From contig NC_083599.1 in the NCBI RefSeq assembly GCF_020882245.1, positions 1,674,001 through 1,738,000 of the forward strand: a stretch of 64,000 nt of DNA, given 5' to 3'. This DNA is from Rhopalosiphum padi (taxonomy: Eukaryota > Arthropoda > Insecta > Hemiptera > Aphididae). The notes beneath the pieces were generated by a model that saw only the letters and a list, made by a program, of their open reading frames with translations, was not told the DNA's origin and ran no database searches. Shown here one piece after another: positions 14,101 through 28,529 of this stretch (position 1 is the first letter of the stretch; each line of letters begins with the position of its first letter). A program made the translations under genes and the position numbers.

Positions 14101-15865
14101 TTTTCTCTATCTAATGGTGTAGGTTTAATATATATTATCTTAAGAACTGTGTATATTACAATCATTTAAATATATGAATTTCATACATATGACAAATTAT
14201 AATATGAATGCATGATTTAGAGTGTTTATGAAATATCAGGTAAAAAATGTATAAAAAATAGTTTACAATGGTGAATTAGTATGATTTTCCCTATCAAATG
14301 GTCAAAGCTTCAATAAATTAACTTAACAATCATTTATAAATATATATATTTGATATTTATCAAAATAATCATTAAATTGCATGATTTTTATTGTGTATAA
14401 AGTATCAGTTAAAAATGTATAAATAATTGTTAATAATGGAATATTAGAAAGATTTTCTCAATCTAATGGTCTAGGTTTTAATACATTTACTTAATAATTG
14501 ATGCTATTAGACTATTTAAAAAAATTTTAATTTTATAAATTTGACTACATTAAAATATCAAATAATGATTATGAAATATCAGGAAAAATGTATAAATAAT
14601 AGTTAGTAATGGTAAATTAGAATGATTTTCACTATCAACTGGTCAAGGCTTTAATACATGAACTTAAGAATTGATTATTTAACTATCATTTAAAAATATA
14701 TATATTATACATATGACAAATTATAATATGAATGCATGATTATAGTGTTTATGAAGTATTAGGTAAAAATGTATAAATAATAGTTAGTAATGGTAAATTA
14801 GAATGATTTTCTCTATCTAATGGTCTAGGTTTCGATACATTAACATTAGAATTGTTTATTTTATAAAAATGTATATATATATATTTGTGTCACTTATCAA
14901 AATAATTATTAAATTGCATGATTCATTGTGTTTATGAAGTATCAGTTAAAAATGTATAAATAATTGTTAATAATGGAAAATTAGAAAGATTTTCTCTATC
15001 TAATGGTCTAGGTTTTAATACATTAACTTAATAATTGATGCTATTAGACTATTTTAAAAAATTTTAATTTTATAAATTTGACTACATTAAAATATCAAAT
15101 AATGATTATGAAATATCAGGAAAAATGTATAAATAATAGTTAGTAATGGTAAATTAGAATGATTTTCACTATCAACTGGTCAAAGCTTTAATACATGAAC
15201 TTTAGAATTAATTATTTACCCATTATTTAAAAATGAAAATATTATACATATTACAAATTATAATATGAAAGCATGATTTAGAGTGTTTATGAAGTTGAAG
15301 GTAAAAATGTATAAATAATAGTTAGTAATGGTAAATTAGAATGATTTTCTCTATCAACTGGTCAAGGCTTTAATACATGAACTTAAGAATTGATTATTTA
15401 ACTATCATTTAAAAATATATATATTTGATATTTATCAAAATAATCATTAAATTGCATGTTTTATAGTGTTTATGAAGTATCAGGTAAAAATCTAAAAATA
15501 ACAGTTAGAAATGGTAAATTAGAATGATTTTCTCTATCTAATGGTCTAGGTTTCAATACATTAATATTAGAATTGTTTATTTTATAATAATTTATAAATA
15601 TATATATATGTTTCATTTATCTAAATAATTATTAAATTGCATGATTTATAGTGTTTATGAAGTATTAGGTAAAAATGTATAATTTATTGTTAATAATGGT
15701 AAATTCAAATGATTTTCTCTATCTAATGGTGTAGGTTTAATTTATATTATCTTAAGAACTGTGTATATTACAATCATTTAAATATATGAATTTCATACAT
15801 ATGACAAATTATAATATGAATGCATGATTTAGAGTGTTTATGAAGTATTAGGTAAAAATGTATAA
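14101..15865. repeat. Block duplication (offset ~2,162 bp), copy 2
   Basis: Partner of 11,940-13,705. The two copies are separated by about 395 bp of other monomers. Confidence 0.82.
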
Positions 15866-18800
15866 ATAATAGTTAGTAATGGTAAACTAGAAAGATTTTC
15901 TCTATCAACTGGACAAGGCTTTAATACATGAACTTAAGAATTGATTATTTAACTATCATTTAAAAATATATATATTATACATATGACAAATTATAATATG
16001 AATGCATGATTTAGAGTGTTTATGAAATATCAGGTAAAAATGTATAAAAAATAGTTTACAATGGTGAATTAGTATGATTTTCCCTATCAAATGGTCAAAG
16101 CTTCAATAAATTAACTTAACAATCATTTATAAATATATATATTTGATATTTATCAAAATAATCATTAAATTGCATGATTTTTATTGTGTATAAAGTATCA
16201 GTTAAAAATGTATAAATAATTGTTAACAATGGAATATTAGAAAGATTTTCTCAATCTAATGGTCTAGGTTTTAATACATTTACTTAATAATTGATGCTAT
16301 TAGACTATTTAAAAAAATTTTAATTATATAAATTTGACTACATTAAAATATCAAATAATGATTATGAAATATCAGGAATAATGTATAAACAATAGTAAGT
16401 AATGGTAAATTAGAATGATTTTCTCTATCAACTGGACAAGGCTTTAATACATGAACTTAAGAATTGATTATTTAACTATCATTTAAAAATATATATATTA
16501 TACATATGACAAATTATAATATGAATGCATGATTATAGTGTTTATGAAGTATTAGGTAAAAATGTATAAATAATAGTTAGTAATGGTAAATTAGAATGAT
16601 TTTCTCTATCTAATGGTCTAGGTTTCAGTACATTAACATTAGAATTGTTTAATTTATAAAAATTTATATATATATATTTGTGTCACTTATCAAAATAATT
16701 ATTAAATTGCATGATTCATTGTGTTTATGAAGTATCAGTTAAAAATGTATAAATAATTGTTAGTAATGGTAAACTAGAAAGATTTTCTCTATCTAGTGGT
16801 CTAGGTTTTAATACATTAACTTAATAATTGATGCTATTAGACTATTTTAAAAAAATTTAATTTTATAAATTTGACTACATTAAAATATCAAAAAATGATT
16901 ATGAAATATGAGGAAAAATGTATAAACAATAGTAAGTAATGGTAAATTAGAATGATTTTCTCTATCAACTGGACAAGGCTTTAATACATGAACTTAAGAA
17001 TTGATTATTTAACTATCATTTAAAAATATATATATTATACATATGACAAATTATAATATGAATGCATGATTTAGAGTGTTTATGAAATATCAGGTAAAAA
17101 TGTATAAAAAATAGTTTACAATGGTGAATTAGTATGATTTTCCCTATCAAATGGTCAAAGCTTCAATAAATTAACTTAACAATCATTTATAAATATATAT
17201 ATTTGATATTTATCAAAATAATCATTAAATTGCATGATTTTTATTGTGTATAAAGTATCAGTTAAAAATGTATAAATAATTGTTAATAATGGAAAAGTAG
17301 GATTTTCTCTATCTAATGGTCTAGGTTTTAATACATTAACTTAATAATTGATGCTATTAGACTATTTTAAAAAATTTTAATTTTATAAATTTGACTACAT
17401 TAAAATATCAAATAATGATTATGAAATATCAGGAAAAATGTATAAATAATAGTTAGTAATGGTAAATTAGAATGATTTTCACTATCAACTGGTCAAGGCT
17501 TTAATACATGAACTTAAGAATTGATTATTTAACTATCATTTAAAAATATATATATTATACATATGACAAATTATAATATGAAAGCATGATTTAGAGTGTT
17601 TATGAAGTTGAAGGTAAAAATGTATAAATAATAGTTAGTAATGGTAAATTTGAATGATTTTCTCTATCAACTGGTCAAGGCTTTAATACATGAACTTAAG
17701 AATTGATTATTTAACTATCATTTAAAAATATATATATTTGATATTTATCAAAATAATCATTAAATTGCATGTTTTATAGTGTTTATGAAGTATCAGGTAA
17801 TAATCTAAAAATAACAGTTAGAAATGGTAAATTAGAACGATTTTCTGTATCTTATGGTCTAGATTTAATATATTATCTTAAGAACTGTGTATATTACAAT
17901 CATTTAAATATATGAATTTCATACATATGACAAATTATAATATGAATGCATGAATTAGAGTGTTTATGAAGTATTAGGTAAAAATGTATAAATAATAGTT
18001 AGTAATGGTAAATTAGAATGATTTTCTCTATCTAATGGTCTAGGTTTCAATACATTAACATTAGAATTGTTTATTTTATAAAAATTTATATATATATATT
18101 TGTGTCACTTATCAAAATAATTATTAAATTGCATGATTCATTGTGTTTATGAAGTATCAGTTAAAAATGTATAAATAATTGTTAATAATGGAAAATTAGA
18201 AAGATTTTCTCTATCTAATGGTCTAGGTTTTAATACATTAACTTAATAATTGATGCTATTAGACTATTTTAAAAAATTTTAATTTTATAAATTTGACTAC
18301 ATTAAAATATCAAATAATGATTATGAAATATCAGGAAAAATGTATAAATAATAGTTAGTAATGGTAAATTAGAATGATTTTCTCTATCAACTGGTCAAGG
18401 CTTTAATACATGAACTTAAGAATTGATTATTTAACTATCATTTAAAAATATATATATTTGATATTTATCAAAATAATCATTAAATTGCATGTTTTATAGT
18501 GTTTATGAAGTATCAGGTAAAAATCTAAAAATAACAGTTAGAAATGGTAAATTAGAACGATTTTCTGTATCTTATGGTCTAGATTTAATATATTATCTTA
18601 AGAACTGTGTATATTACAATCATTTAAATATATGAATTTCATACATATGACAAATTATAATATGAATGCATGATTTAGAGTGTTTATGAAGTATTAGGTA
18701 AAAATGTATAAATAATAGTTAGTAATGGTAAACTAGAAAGATTTTCTCTATCTAGTGGTCTAGGTATTAATACATTAACTTAATAATTGATGCTATTATA

Positions 18801-21800
18801 CTATTTTAAAAAAATTTAATTTTATAAATTTGACTACATAAAAATATCAAAAAATGATTATGAAATATGAGGAAAAATGTATAAACAATAGTAAGTAATG
18901 GTAAATTAGAATGATTTTCTCTATCAACTGGACAAGGCTTTAATACATGAACTTAAGAATTGATTATTTAACTATCATTTAAAAATATATATATTATACA
19001 TATGACAAATTATAATATGAAAGCATGATTTAGAGTGTTTATGAAGTTGAAGGTAAAAATGTATAAATAATAGTTAGTAATGGTAAATTTGAATGATTTT
19101 CTCTATCAACTGGTCAAGGCTTTAATACATGAACTTAAGAATTGATTATTTAACTATCATTTAAAAATATATATATTTGATATTTATCAAAATAATCATT
19201 AAATTGCATGTTTTATAGTGTTTATGAAGTATCAGGTAATAATCTAAAAATAACAGTTAGAAATGGTAAATTAGAACGATTTTCTGTATCTTATGGTCTA
19301 GATTTAATATATTATCTTAAGAACTGTGTATATTACAATCATTTAAATATATGAATTTCATACATATGACAAATTATAATATGAATGCATGATTTAGAGT
19401 GTTTATGAAATATCAGGTAAAAATGTATAAAAAATAGTTTACAATGGTGAATTAGTATGATTTTCCCTATCAAATGGTCAAAGCTTCAATAAATTAACTT
19501 AACAATCATTTATAAATATATATATTTGATATTTATCAAAATAATCATTAAATTGCATGATTTTTATTGTGTATAAAGTGTCAAGTAAAAATGTATAAAT
19601 AATTTTTACTAATGGAATATTAGAAAGATTTTCTCAATCTAATGGTCTAGGTTTTAATACATTTACTTAATAATTGATGCTATTAGACTATTTAAAAAAA
19701 TTTTAATTATATAAATTTGACTACATTAAAATATCAAATAATGATTATGAAATATCAGGAATAATGTATAAACAATAGTAAGTAATGGTAAATTAGAATG
19801 ATTTTCTCTATCAACTGGACAAGGCTTTAATACATGAACTTAAGAATTGATTATTTAACTATCATTTAAAAATATATATATTATACATATGACAAATTAT
19901 AATATGAAAGCATGATTTAGAGTGTTTATGAAGTTTAAGGTAAAAATCTAAAAATAACAGTTAGAAATGGTAAATTATAATGATTTTCTCTATCAACTGG
20001 TGAAGGCTATAATACATGAACATAAGAATTGATTATCTTAACTATCATTTAAAAATATATATATTATACATATGACTAATTATAATATGAATGCATGATT
20101 TAGAGTGTTTATGAAGTATTAGGTAAAAATGTATAAATAATAGTTAGTAATGGTAAATTAGAATGATTTTCTCTATCTAATGGTCTAGGTTTCAATACAT
20201 TAACATTAGAATTGTTTATTTTATAAAAATTTCTATATATATATATTTGTGTCACTTATCAAAATAATTATTAAATTGCATGATTCATTGTGTTTATGAA
20301 GTATCAGTTAAAAATGTATAAATAATTGTTAATAATGGAAAATTAGAAAGATTTTCTCTATCTAATGGTCTAGGTTTTAATACATTAACTTAATAATTGA
20401 TGCTATTAGACTATTTTAAAAAATTTTAATTTTATAAATTTGACTACATTAAAATATCAAATAATGATTATGAAATATCAGGAAAAATGTATAAATAATA
20501 GTTAGTAATGGTAAATTAGAATGATTTTCTCTATCAACTGGTCAAGGCTTTAATACATGAACTTAAGAATTGATTATTTAACTATCATTTAAAAATATAT
20601 ATATTTGATATTTATCAAAATAATCATTAAATTGCATGTTTTATAGTGTTTATGAAGTATCAGGTAAAAATCTAAAAATAACAGTTAGAAATGGTAAATT
20701 AGAACGATTTTCTGTATCTTATGGTCTAGATTTAATATATTATCTTAAGAACTGTGTATATTACAATCATTTAAATATATGAATTTCATACATATGACAA
20801 ATTATAATATGAATGCATGATTTAGAGTGTTTATGAAGTATTAGGTAAAAATGTATAAATAATAGTTAGTAATGGTAAACTAGAAAGATTTTCTCTATCT
20901 AGTGGTCTAGGTATTAATACATTAACTTAATAATTGATGCTATTATACTATTTTAAAAAAATTTAATTTTATAAATTTGACTACATTAAAATATCAAAAA
21001 ATGATTATGAAATATGAGGAAAAATGTATAAGACAATAGTAAGTAATGGTAAATTAGAATGATTTTCTCTATCAACTGGACAAGGCTTTAATACATGAAC
21101 TTAAGAATTGATTATTTAACTATCATTTAAAAATATATATATTATACATATGACAAATTATAATATGAAAGCATGATTTAGAGTGTTTATGAAGTTGAAG
21201 GTAAAAATGTATAAATAATAGTTAGTAATGGTAAATTTGAATGATTTTCTCTATCAACTGGTCAAGGCTTTAATACATGAACTTAAGAATTGATTATTTA
21301 ACTATCATTTAAAAATATATATATTTGATATTTATCAAAATAATCATTAAATTGCATGTTTTATAGTGTTTATGAAGTATCAGGTAATAATCTAAAAATA
21401 ACAGTTAGAAATGGTAAATTAGAATGATTTTCTCTATCAACTGGACAAGGCTTTAATACATGAACTTAAGAATTGATTATTTAACTATCATTTAAAAATA
21501 TATATATTATACATATGACAAATTATAATATGAATGCATGATTTAGAGTGTTTATGAAATATCAGGTAAAAATGTATAAAAAATAGTTTACAATGGTGAA
21601 TTAGTATGATTTTCCCTATCAAATGGTCAAAGCTTCAATAAATTAACTTAACAATCATTTATAAATATATATATTTGATATTTATCAAAATAATCATTAA
21701 ATTGCATGATTTTTATTGTGTATAAAGTGTCAAGTAAAAATGTATAAATAATTTTTACTAATGGAATATTAGAAAGATTTTCTCAATCTAATGGTCTAGG

Positions 21801-22216
21801 TTTTAATACATTTACTTAATAATTGATGCTATTAGACTATTTAAAAAAATTTTAATTATATAAATTTGACTACATTAAAATATCAAATAATGATTATGAA
21901 ATATCAGGAATAATGTATAAACAATAGTAAGTAATGGTAAATTAGAATGATTTTCTCTATCAACTGGACAAGGCTTTAATACATGAACTTAAGAATTGAT
22001 TATTTAACTATCATTTAAAAATATATATATTATACATATGACAAATTATAATATGAAAGCATGATTTAGAGTGTTTATGAAGTTTAAGGTAAAAATCTAA
22101 AAATAACAGTTAGAAATGGTAAATTATAATGATTTTCTCTATCAACTGGTGAAGGCTATAATACATGAACATAAGAATTGATTATTTAACTATCATTTAA
22201 AAATATATATATTATA

Positions 22217-22224
22217 CATATGAC
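22217..22224. repeat. Target site duplication, left (hAT)
   Basis: The 8-bp CATATGAC is repeated at 24,628-24,635. Uninterrupted sister monomers read CATATGACTAATTATAA, e.g. near 20,075. Confidence 0.92.
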
Positions 22225-22348
22225 TAGAGGTCGGAATAATATTCTTTTGCATATTTTTTTTGAGTCTATGCAGTTAAATTTCGGTTTGAAATCTATAAAA
22301 ATTATGAATCATATAATTCAATGGCAAAAGTTTTTTTTGCATATTTGA

Positions 22349-22402
22349 GAATATTTTAAGATGAAAGAATATTTCGTATAATAAAGAATATTAGAGAATA
22401 TT
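22349..22402. repeat. Left subterminal GAATATT repeats of the hAT element
   Basis: Direct copies of GAATATT at 22,349, 22,367, 22,386 and 22,396. A matching set lies at the right end. Subterminal motif clusters of this kind are known transposase contact sites in other hAT elements; that role is inferred here. Confidence 0.6.
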
Positions 22403-22778
22403 TCGATTAATCTTTTGGGATTTGGATATTTTTTGTTGTAAGGACGAAAATTATATATAATATTAAATAAGTGTTTAGTCTGTTGTTATTGAGATGACTA
22501 TAAATGGAATAATGATTACGACGCTCAATAAGTCACGTAGGCTAAAAATGAATTGGAAAAAAACACTTCAAAAATAGCTCCAAACGTTCGTTTATGACAT
22601 TAAGTAACGAGTTCATAGAATAGATATACAAAGTTCATATTGTATAACATAATATTATACGCGAGTGTAGTTCATTTAGTTGATATCCCATCAGTCTATG
22701 GTTTAATGCCGCGCGTCGTCTATACGTAATATTGTCATACTGGGTGTAATTTATTTGTCCTGTTAAATTATTTTCAAT

Positions 22779-24287
22779 ATGCCGAAAATCCCATCAAGTA
22801 AATTAAAAAATTTAATTGCACAGTGGATACTACCATTAAATAAAAACAATGTCATTTTTACAACTGATGGTGCTACTCTTTTTTGTCAACTGTGTAACAA
22901 ACACATACCATGCATTAAAAAGTCTCAGATTACACAACACGTACACACATCTTTACACCAAGAAGCTCTAAACCGTAAGTTAAATACTTCAAAACAATTA
23001 TTTTTATCGGAATCTACTTCTAAAAAAAATGTAAATGAATTCTATGAAGACTTATGTTTGAGTTTTATTTCTGCTAATATACCGTGGTATAAACTACAAA
23101 ATCCACAATTCCGTGCATTTTTAGAAAAATATATTGGCAAACATATACCCGATGAAAGTTTGTTACGTAAAAATTATCTTCCACATTGTTATGATAAGAC
23201 TTTATCCAATATAAAAAATGAAATTGGGGAAAATAACATTTGGATTGCGGTTGATGAGACGACAGATATAAATGGTCGTTATGTGGCAAATTTATTGGTT
23301 GGTATATTAAAGTCAAATCATCCGACTCGTTCTTTTCTTTTAACATGTAAAGTTCTAGAAAAAACTAACCATTCTACAGTGGCTCGATTTGTGAATGATG
23401 GGTTAAAATTACTATGGCCCTTGGGCGGAAATGATGAAAAAGTGTTGTTGATGCTCTCAGATGCTGCACCATATATGGTGAAAACTGGACAGTCATTAAA
23501 AGTATTTTATCCCAATTTAATTCACGTGACATGCGCAGCTCATATGCTTAATAGGGTAGCAGAAAAGGTTAGAGAAATGTATCCAGACGTAAATTCATTA
23601 ATTAATAACATACAAAAAAGTATTTTTAAAAGCTCCGTACCATGTTCAAGTGTATAAAGAACTGTTACCTGATATTCCGTTACCCCCCCGAACCGGTATT
23701 AACAAGATGGGGAACATGGTTGGAAGCTGCTGTTTTTAACTGTGATCATTTCCAAGGTTTAAAAAAAGTTATTGAAGAATTAAGTAAACAAAAATCTCCT
23801 AGTCAGTCTATACTTAAATGTAAATCAGTTCTTGAATTAAAAACTGTAGAAAATGAATTAATATTTATTAAGACCCATTTTCTTATGCTTATAACAGCCA
23901 TAAAAAATTTAGAAAAGTCAAATGTGACTCTTGTTGATTCGATAAATCTTATTGAAAGTACAATTGTTAAACTTCAACAAATACCTGGAGAAAATGGAGA
24001 AAAAATAAAATAAAAAATTGAACAACTTCAACAAAAAAATCAGGGACTCACAATTTTAAAGAACGTAGCAAAAATGTTGAAAGGAAATAATGAAATACAA
24101 TTTGTAGATAATTTTTCACCTACTATGGTAACTGATTTGCAGTATGCTCCTGTGACTTCAGTTGATGTTGAACGTTCGTTCAGCTACATATAAAAACATT
24201 TTAACAGATCGTCGTACGAAAATGACGCCAGAACACATGGAACAGAATATAGTTGTTAACTGTTTCCAAAAAGGAGAATTGTCTTAA
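22779..24287 (+). pseudogene. hAT transposase (BED-type zinc finger, DUF659-like), frameshifted
   Basis: The gene encodes a cut-and-paste transposase acting on the surrounding terminal repeats. The first open segment (22,779-23,657, 292 aa) has an N-terminal zinc finger with C36, C39, H54 and H60. The first catalytic aspartate is D159 in IAVDETTD, the second is D228 in LMLSDAAPYM, and a hAT-typical CxxH follows (C252, H255). The frame shifts near 23,628 (A-run) and again in the C7 run near 23,680, just before the family motif LTRWGTWLEA in the next segment (to 24,013). An in-frame TAA at 24,011 interrupts it. The protein continues to the hAT dimerisation motif SVDVERSFS (~24,150-24,184), shifts once more, and ends at TAA 24,285. 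Full length would be about 500 residues, normal for the family. The start ATG at 22,779 is chosen because the zinc finger follows it. Two of the three shifts are in homopolymers, so consensus errors are possible; the stop at 24,011 looks like real decay. Confidence 0.9.
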
Positions 24288-24292
24288 ATAAA
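24287..24292 (+). terminator. Possible polyadenylation signal AATAAA of the hAT transposase
   Basis: AATAAA overlaps the last base of the stop codon (TAA at 24,285-24,287). In such AT-rich DNA this can be chance. Confidence 0.35.
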
Positions 24293-24541
24293 ATATATCA
24301 TTTATATAACTTTATCATGTTAATAAAATGTTAAGTTAAAGTATTTTTTAAAGCTAAATTATAATGTATTGTTTATTTAATTAAAAATATATTATACATT
24401 TATATATATATATATTTCATTTAATATATATAATTATACCAAGAATTACCTTTTTTTTAAAATATAAAAGCATATTTTGAATTTAGGAGAATATATTACT
24501 TTAAAAACATATTTTTTGTATATTTAACTACAATTATTAAA

Positions 24542-24614
24542 GAATATTAGAAGAATATTATCAAATTTTTAGGAGAATATTAGCATCTTATTTTGGCTAT
24601 TTTAAGAGAATATT
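24542..24614. repeat. Right subterminal GAATATT repeats of the hAT element
   Basis: Direct copies of GAATATT at 24,542, 24,553, 24,575 and 24,608, the last overlapping the terminal inverted repeat. They have the same strand orientation as the left cluster rather than mirrored. Confidence 0.6.
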
Positions 24615-24627
24615 ATTCCGACCTCTA

Positions 24628-24635
24628 CATATGAC
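24628..24635. repeat. Target site duplication, right (hAT)
   Basis: CATATGAC, identical to 22,217-22,224. Confidence 0.92.
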
Positions 24636-27600
24636 TAATTATAATATGAATGCATGAATTAGAGTGTTTATGAAGTATTAGGTAAAAATGTATAAATAAT
24701 AGTTAGTAATGGTAAATTAGAATGATTTTCTCTATCTAATGGTCTAGGTTTCAATACATTAACATTAGAATTGTTTATTTTATAAAAATTTATATATATA
24801 TATTTGTGTCACTTATCAAAATAATTATTAAATTGCATGATTCATTGTGTTTATGAAGTATCAGTTAAAAATGTATAAATAATTGTTAATAATGGAAAAT
24901 TAGAAAGATTTTCTCTATCTAATGGTCTAGGTTTTAATACATTAACTTAATAATTGATGCTATTAGACTATTTTAAAAAATTTTAATTTTATAAATTTGA
25001 CTACATTAAAATATCAAATAATGATTATGAAATATCAGGAAAAATGTATAAATAATAGTTAGTAATGGTAAATTAGAATGATTTTCTCTATCAACTGGTC
25101 AAGGCTTTAATACATGAACTTAAGAATTGATTATTTAACTATCATTTAAAAATATATATATTTGATATTTATCAAAATAATCATTAAATTGCATGTTTTA
25201 TAGTGTTTATGAAGTATCAGGTAAAAATCTAAAAATAACAGTTAGAAATGGTAAATTAGAACGATTTTCTGTATCTTATGGTCTAGATTTTAATATATTA
25301 TCTTAAGAACTGTGTATATTACAATCATTTAAATATATGAATTTCATACATATGACAAATTATAATATGAATGCATGATTTAGAGTGTTTATGAAGTATT
25401 AGGTAAAAATGTATAAATAATAGTTAGTAATGGTAAACTAGAAAGATTTTCTCTATCTAGTGGTCTAGGTATTAATACATTAACTTAATAATTGATGCTA
25501 TTAGACTATTTTAAAAAAATTTAATTTTTATAAATTTGACTACATTAAAATATCAAAAAATGATTATGAAATATGAGGAAAAATGTATAAACAATAGTAA
25601 GTAATGGTAAATTAGAATGATTTTCTCTATCAACTGGACAAGGCTTTAATACATGAACTTAAGAATTGATTATTTAACTATCATTTAAAAATATATATAT
25701 TATACATATGACAAATTATAATATGAAAGCATGATTTAGAGTGTTTATGAAGTTGAAGGTAAAAATGTATAAATAATAGTTAGTAATGGTAAATTTGAAT
25801 GATTTTCTCTATCAACTGGTCAAGGCTTTAATACATGAACTTAAGAATTGATTATTTAACTATCATTTAAAAATATATATATTTGATATTTATCAAAATA
25901 ATCATTAAATTGCATGTTTTATAGTGTTTATGAAGTATCAGGTAATAATCTAAAAATAACAGTTAGAAATGGTAAATTAGAACGATTTTCTGTATCTTAT
26001 GGTCTAGATTTAGTATATTATCTTAAGAACTGTGTATATTACAATCATTTAAATATATGAATTTCATACATATGACAAATTATAATATGAATGCATGATT
26101 TAGAGTGTTTATGAAATATCAGGTAAAAATGTATAAAAAATAGTTTACAATGGTGAATTAGTATGATTTTCCCTATCAAATGGTCAAAGCTTCAATAAAT
26201 TAACTTAACAATCATTTATAAATATATATATTTGATATTTATCAAAATAATCATTAAATTGCATGATTTTTATTGTGTATAAAGTGTCAAGTAAAAATGT
26301 ATAAATAATTTTTACTAATGGAATATTAGAAAGATTTTCTCAATCTAATGGTCTAGGTTTTAATACATTTACTTAATAATTGATGCTATTAGACTATTTA
26401 AAAAAATTTTAATTATATAAATTTGACTACATTAAAATATCAAATAATGATTATGAAATATCAGGAATAATGTATAAACCAATAGTAAGTAATGGTAAAT
26501 TAGAATGATTTTCTCTATCAACTGGACAAGGCATTAATACATGAACTTAAGAATTGATTATTTAACTATCATTTAAAAATATATATATTATACATATGAC
26601 AAATTATAATATGAAAGCATGATTTAGAGTGTTTATGAAGTTTAAGGTAAAAATCTAAAAATAACAGTTAGAAATGGTAAATTATAATGATTTTCTCTAT
26701 CAACTGGTGAAGGCTATAATACATGAACATAAGAATTGATTATTTAACTATCATTTAAAAAATATATATATTATACATATGACTAATTATAATATGAATG
26801 CATGATTTAGAGTGTTTATGAAGTATTAGGTAAAAATGTATAAATAATAGTTAGTAATGGTAAATTAGAATGATTTTTCTCTATCTAATGGTCTAGGTTT
26901 CAATACATTAACATTAGAATTGTTTATTTTATAAAAATTTATATATATATATTTGTGTCACTTATCAAAATAATTATTAAATTGCATGATTCATTGTGTT
27001 TATGAAGTATCAGTTAAAAATGTATAAATAATTGTTAATAATGGAAAATTAGAAAGATTTTCTCTATCTAATGGTCTAGGTTTTAATACATTAACTTAAT
27101 AATTGATGCTATTAGACTATTTTAAAAAATTTTAATTTTATAAATTTGACTACATTAAAATATCAAATAATGATTATGAAATATCAGGAAAAATGTATAA
27201 ATAATAGTTAGTAATGGTAAATTAGAATGATTTTCTCTATCAACTGGTCAAGGCTTTAATACATGAACTTAAGAATTGATTATTTAACTATCATTTAAAA
27301 ATATATATATTTGATATTTATCAAAATAATCATTAAATTGCATGTTTTATAGTGTTTATGAAGTATCAGGTAAAAATCTAAAAATAACAGTTAGAAATGG
27401 TAAATTAGAACGATTTTCTGTATCTTATGGTCTAGATTTAATATATTATCTTAAGAACTGTGTATATTACAATCATTTAAATATATGAATTTCATACATA
27501 TGACAAATTATAATATGAATGCATGATTTAGAGTGTTTATGAAGTATTAGGTAAAAATGTATAAATAATAGTTAGTAATGGTAAACTAGAAAGATTTTCT

Positions 27601-28224
27601 CTATCTAGTGGTCTAGGTATTAATACATTAACTTAATAATTGATGCTATTATACTATTTAAAAAAAATTTAATTTTATAAATTTGACTACATTAAAATAT
27701 CAAAAAATGATTATGAAATATGAGGAAAAATGTATAAACAATAGTAAGTAATGGTAAATTAGAATGATTTTTCTCTATCAACTGGACAAGGCTTTAATAC
27801 ATGAACTTAAGAATTGATTATTTAAACTATCGATTTAAAAATATATATATTAGTACATATGACAAAATTATAATATGAAAGCATGATTTAGAGTGTTTAT
27901 GAAGTTGAAGGTAAAAATGTATAAATAATAGTTAGTAATGGTAAATTTGAATGATTTTCTCTATCAACTGGTCAAGGCTTTAATACATGAACTTAAGAAT
28001 TGATTATTTAACTATCATTTAAAAATATATATATTTGATATTTATCAAAATAATCATTAAATTGCATGTTTTATAGTTGTTTATGAGTATCAGGTAATAA
28101 TCTAAAAATAAACAGTTCAGAAATGGTAAATTAGAACGATTTTCTGTATCTTATGGTCTAGATTTAATATATTAATCTTAAGAACTGTGTATATTACAAT
28201 CATTTAAATATATGAATTTCATAC
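24636..28224. repeat. Satellite array, block 3
   Basis: Continuation of the 2.15-kb HOR in the same orientation. From about 25.3 kb onward monomers carry single-base insertions not seen in sister units, e.g. near 25,288, 26,475, 27,826, 28,077 and 28,112. The block ends at the ATAT target site of the next transposon. Confidence 0.96.
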
Positions 28225-28228
28225 ATAT
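28225..28228. repeat. Target site duplication, left (ATAT)
   Basis: ATAT precedes the element and is repeated at 32,365-32,368. Intact sister monomers read CATACATATGACAAATT, with a single ATAT at this place. Confidence 0.8.
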
Positions 28229-28529
28229 CGATACTGTCCACTGCAATACCACGTAAATAACATTTTTTTTGAAAATGACATATTGGTATCACTGTATAGA
28301 TTATAATTTTTCTCTATCACTTTTATTATGTACCACGAGTCCATTATATTGTTTTTTCCCGCTCAAATTAAAGGGTTTTGTGATACCACGTATTACATTT
28401 TGATTTTGATAACACGTATCTACCATAATGAACAATATTATAATATTATTCAACATAAACGCTGGTGGAGCTAGACTGCTAGTCTAAGACGGTTCAGACC
28501 TTATAATATTGAACGTCTTACCTATACAG

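Larger units (their letters stand above)
6297..22216. repeat. Satellite array, block 2
   Basis: About 16 kb of the same monomer family in the same orientation with no insertions. Between about 8.2 and 11.9 kb the tail order is irregular. From 11.9 kb onward longer duplicated blocks are visible. The block ends at the 8-bp target site of a hAT element. Confidence 0.97.
22225..24627 (+). mobile_element. hAT-superfamily DNA transposon, 2,403 bp, complete ends
   Basis: The ends are perfect 21-bp terminal inverted repeats starting TAGAGGTCGG (22,225-22,245 and 24,607-24,627). An 8-bp duplication of satellite sequence flanks them, the hallmark of hAT. Just inside each end are four direct copies of GAATATT (see separate entries), plausible transposase-binding repeats. 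The interior carries one transposase gene on the plus strand (22,779-24,287). About 550 bp upstream of it is non-coding 5' sequence, and about 340 bp downstream is AT-rich. The element structure is intact but the transposase reading frame is broken. Confidence 0.93.
17000..28224. repeat. Region of a ~2.15-kb higher-order repeat (12 monomers)
   Basis: The marker variant 'gtaaatttgaatg' occurs at 17,644, 19,083, 21,231, 25,789 and 27,941. After removing the hAT insertion and its target duplication (2,411 bp), the last three intervals are 2,148, 2,147 and 2,152 bp. The first interval is a shortened 1.44 kb. The boundaries of the region are approximate. One unit differs near 21,415-21,540, where a D-type tail replaces the B-type tail found at the same place in the sister units. 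Confidence 0.8.

Noticed and set aside
23074..23346. Minus-strand 90-codon frame inside the hAT transposase
   Set aside because: It is a shadow of the transposase frame with no family motif; the plus strand has a clear zinc finger and catalytic motifs.
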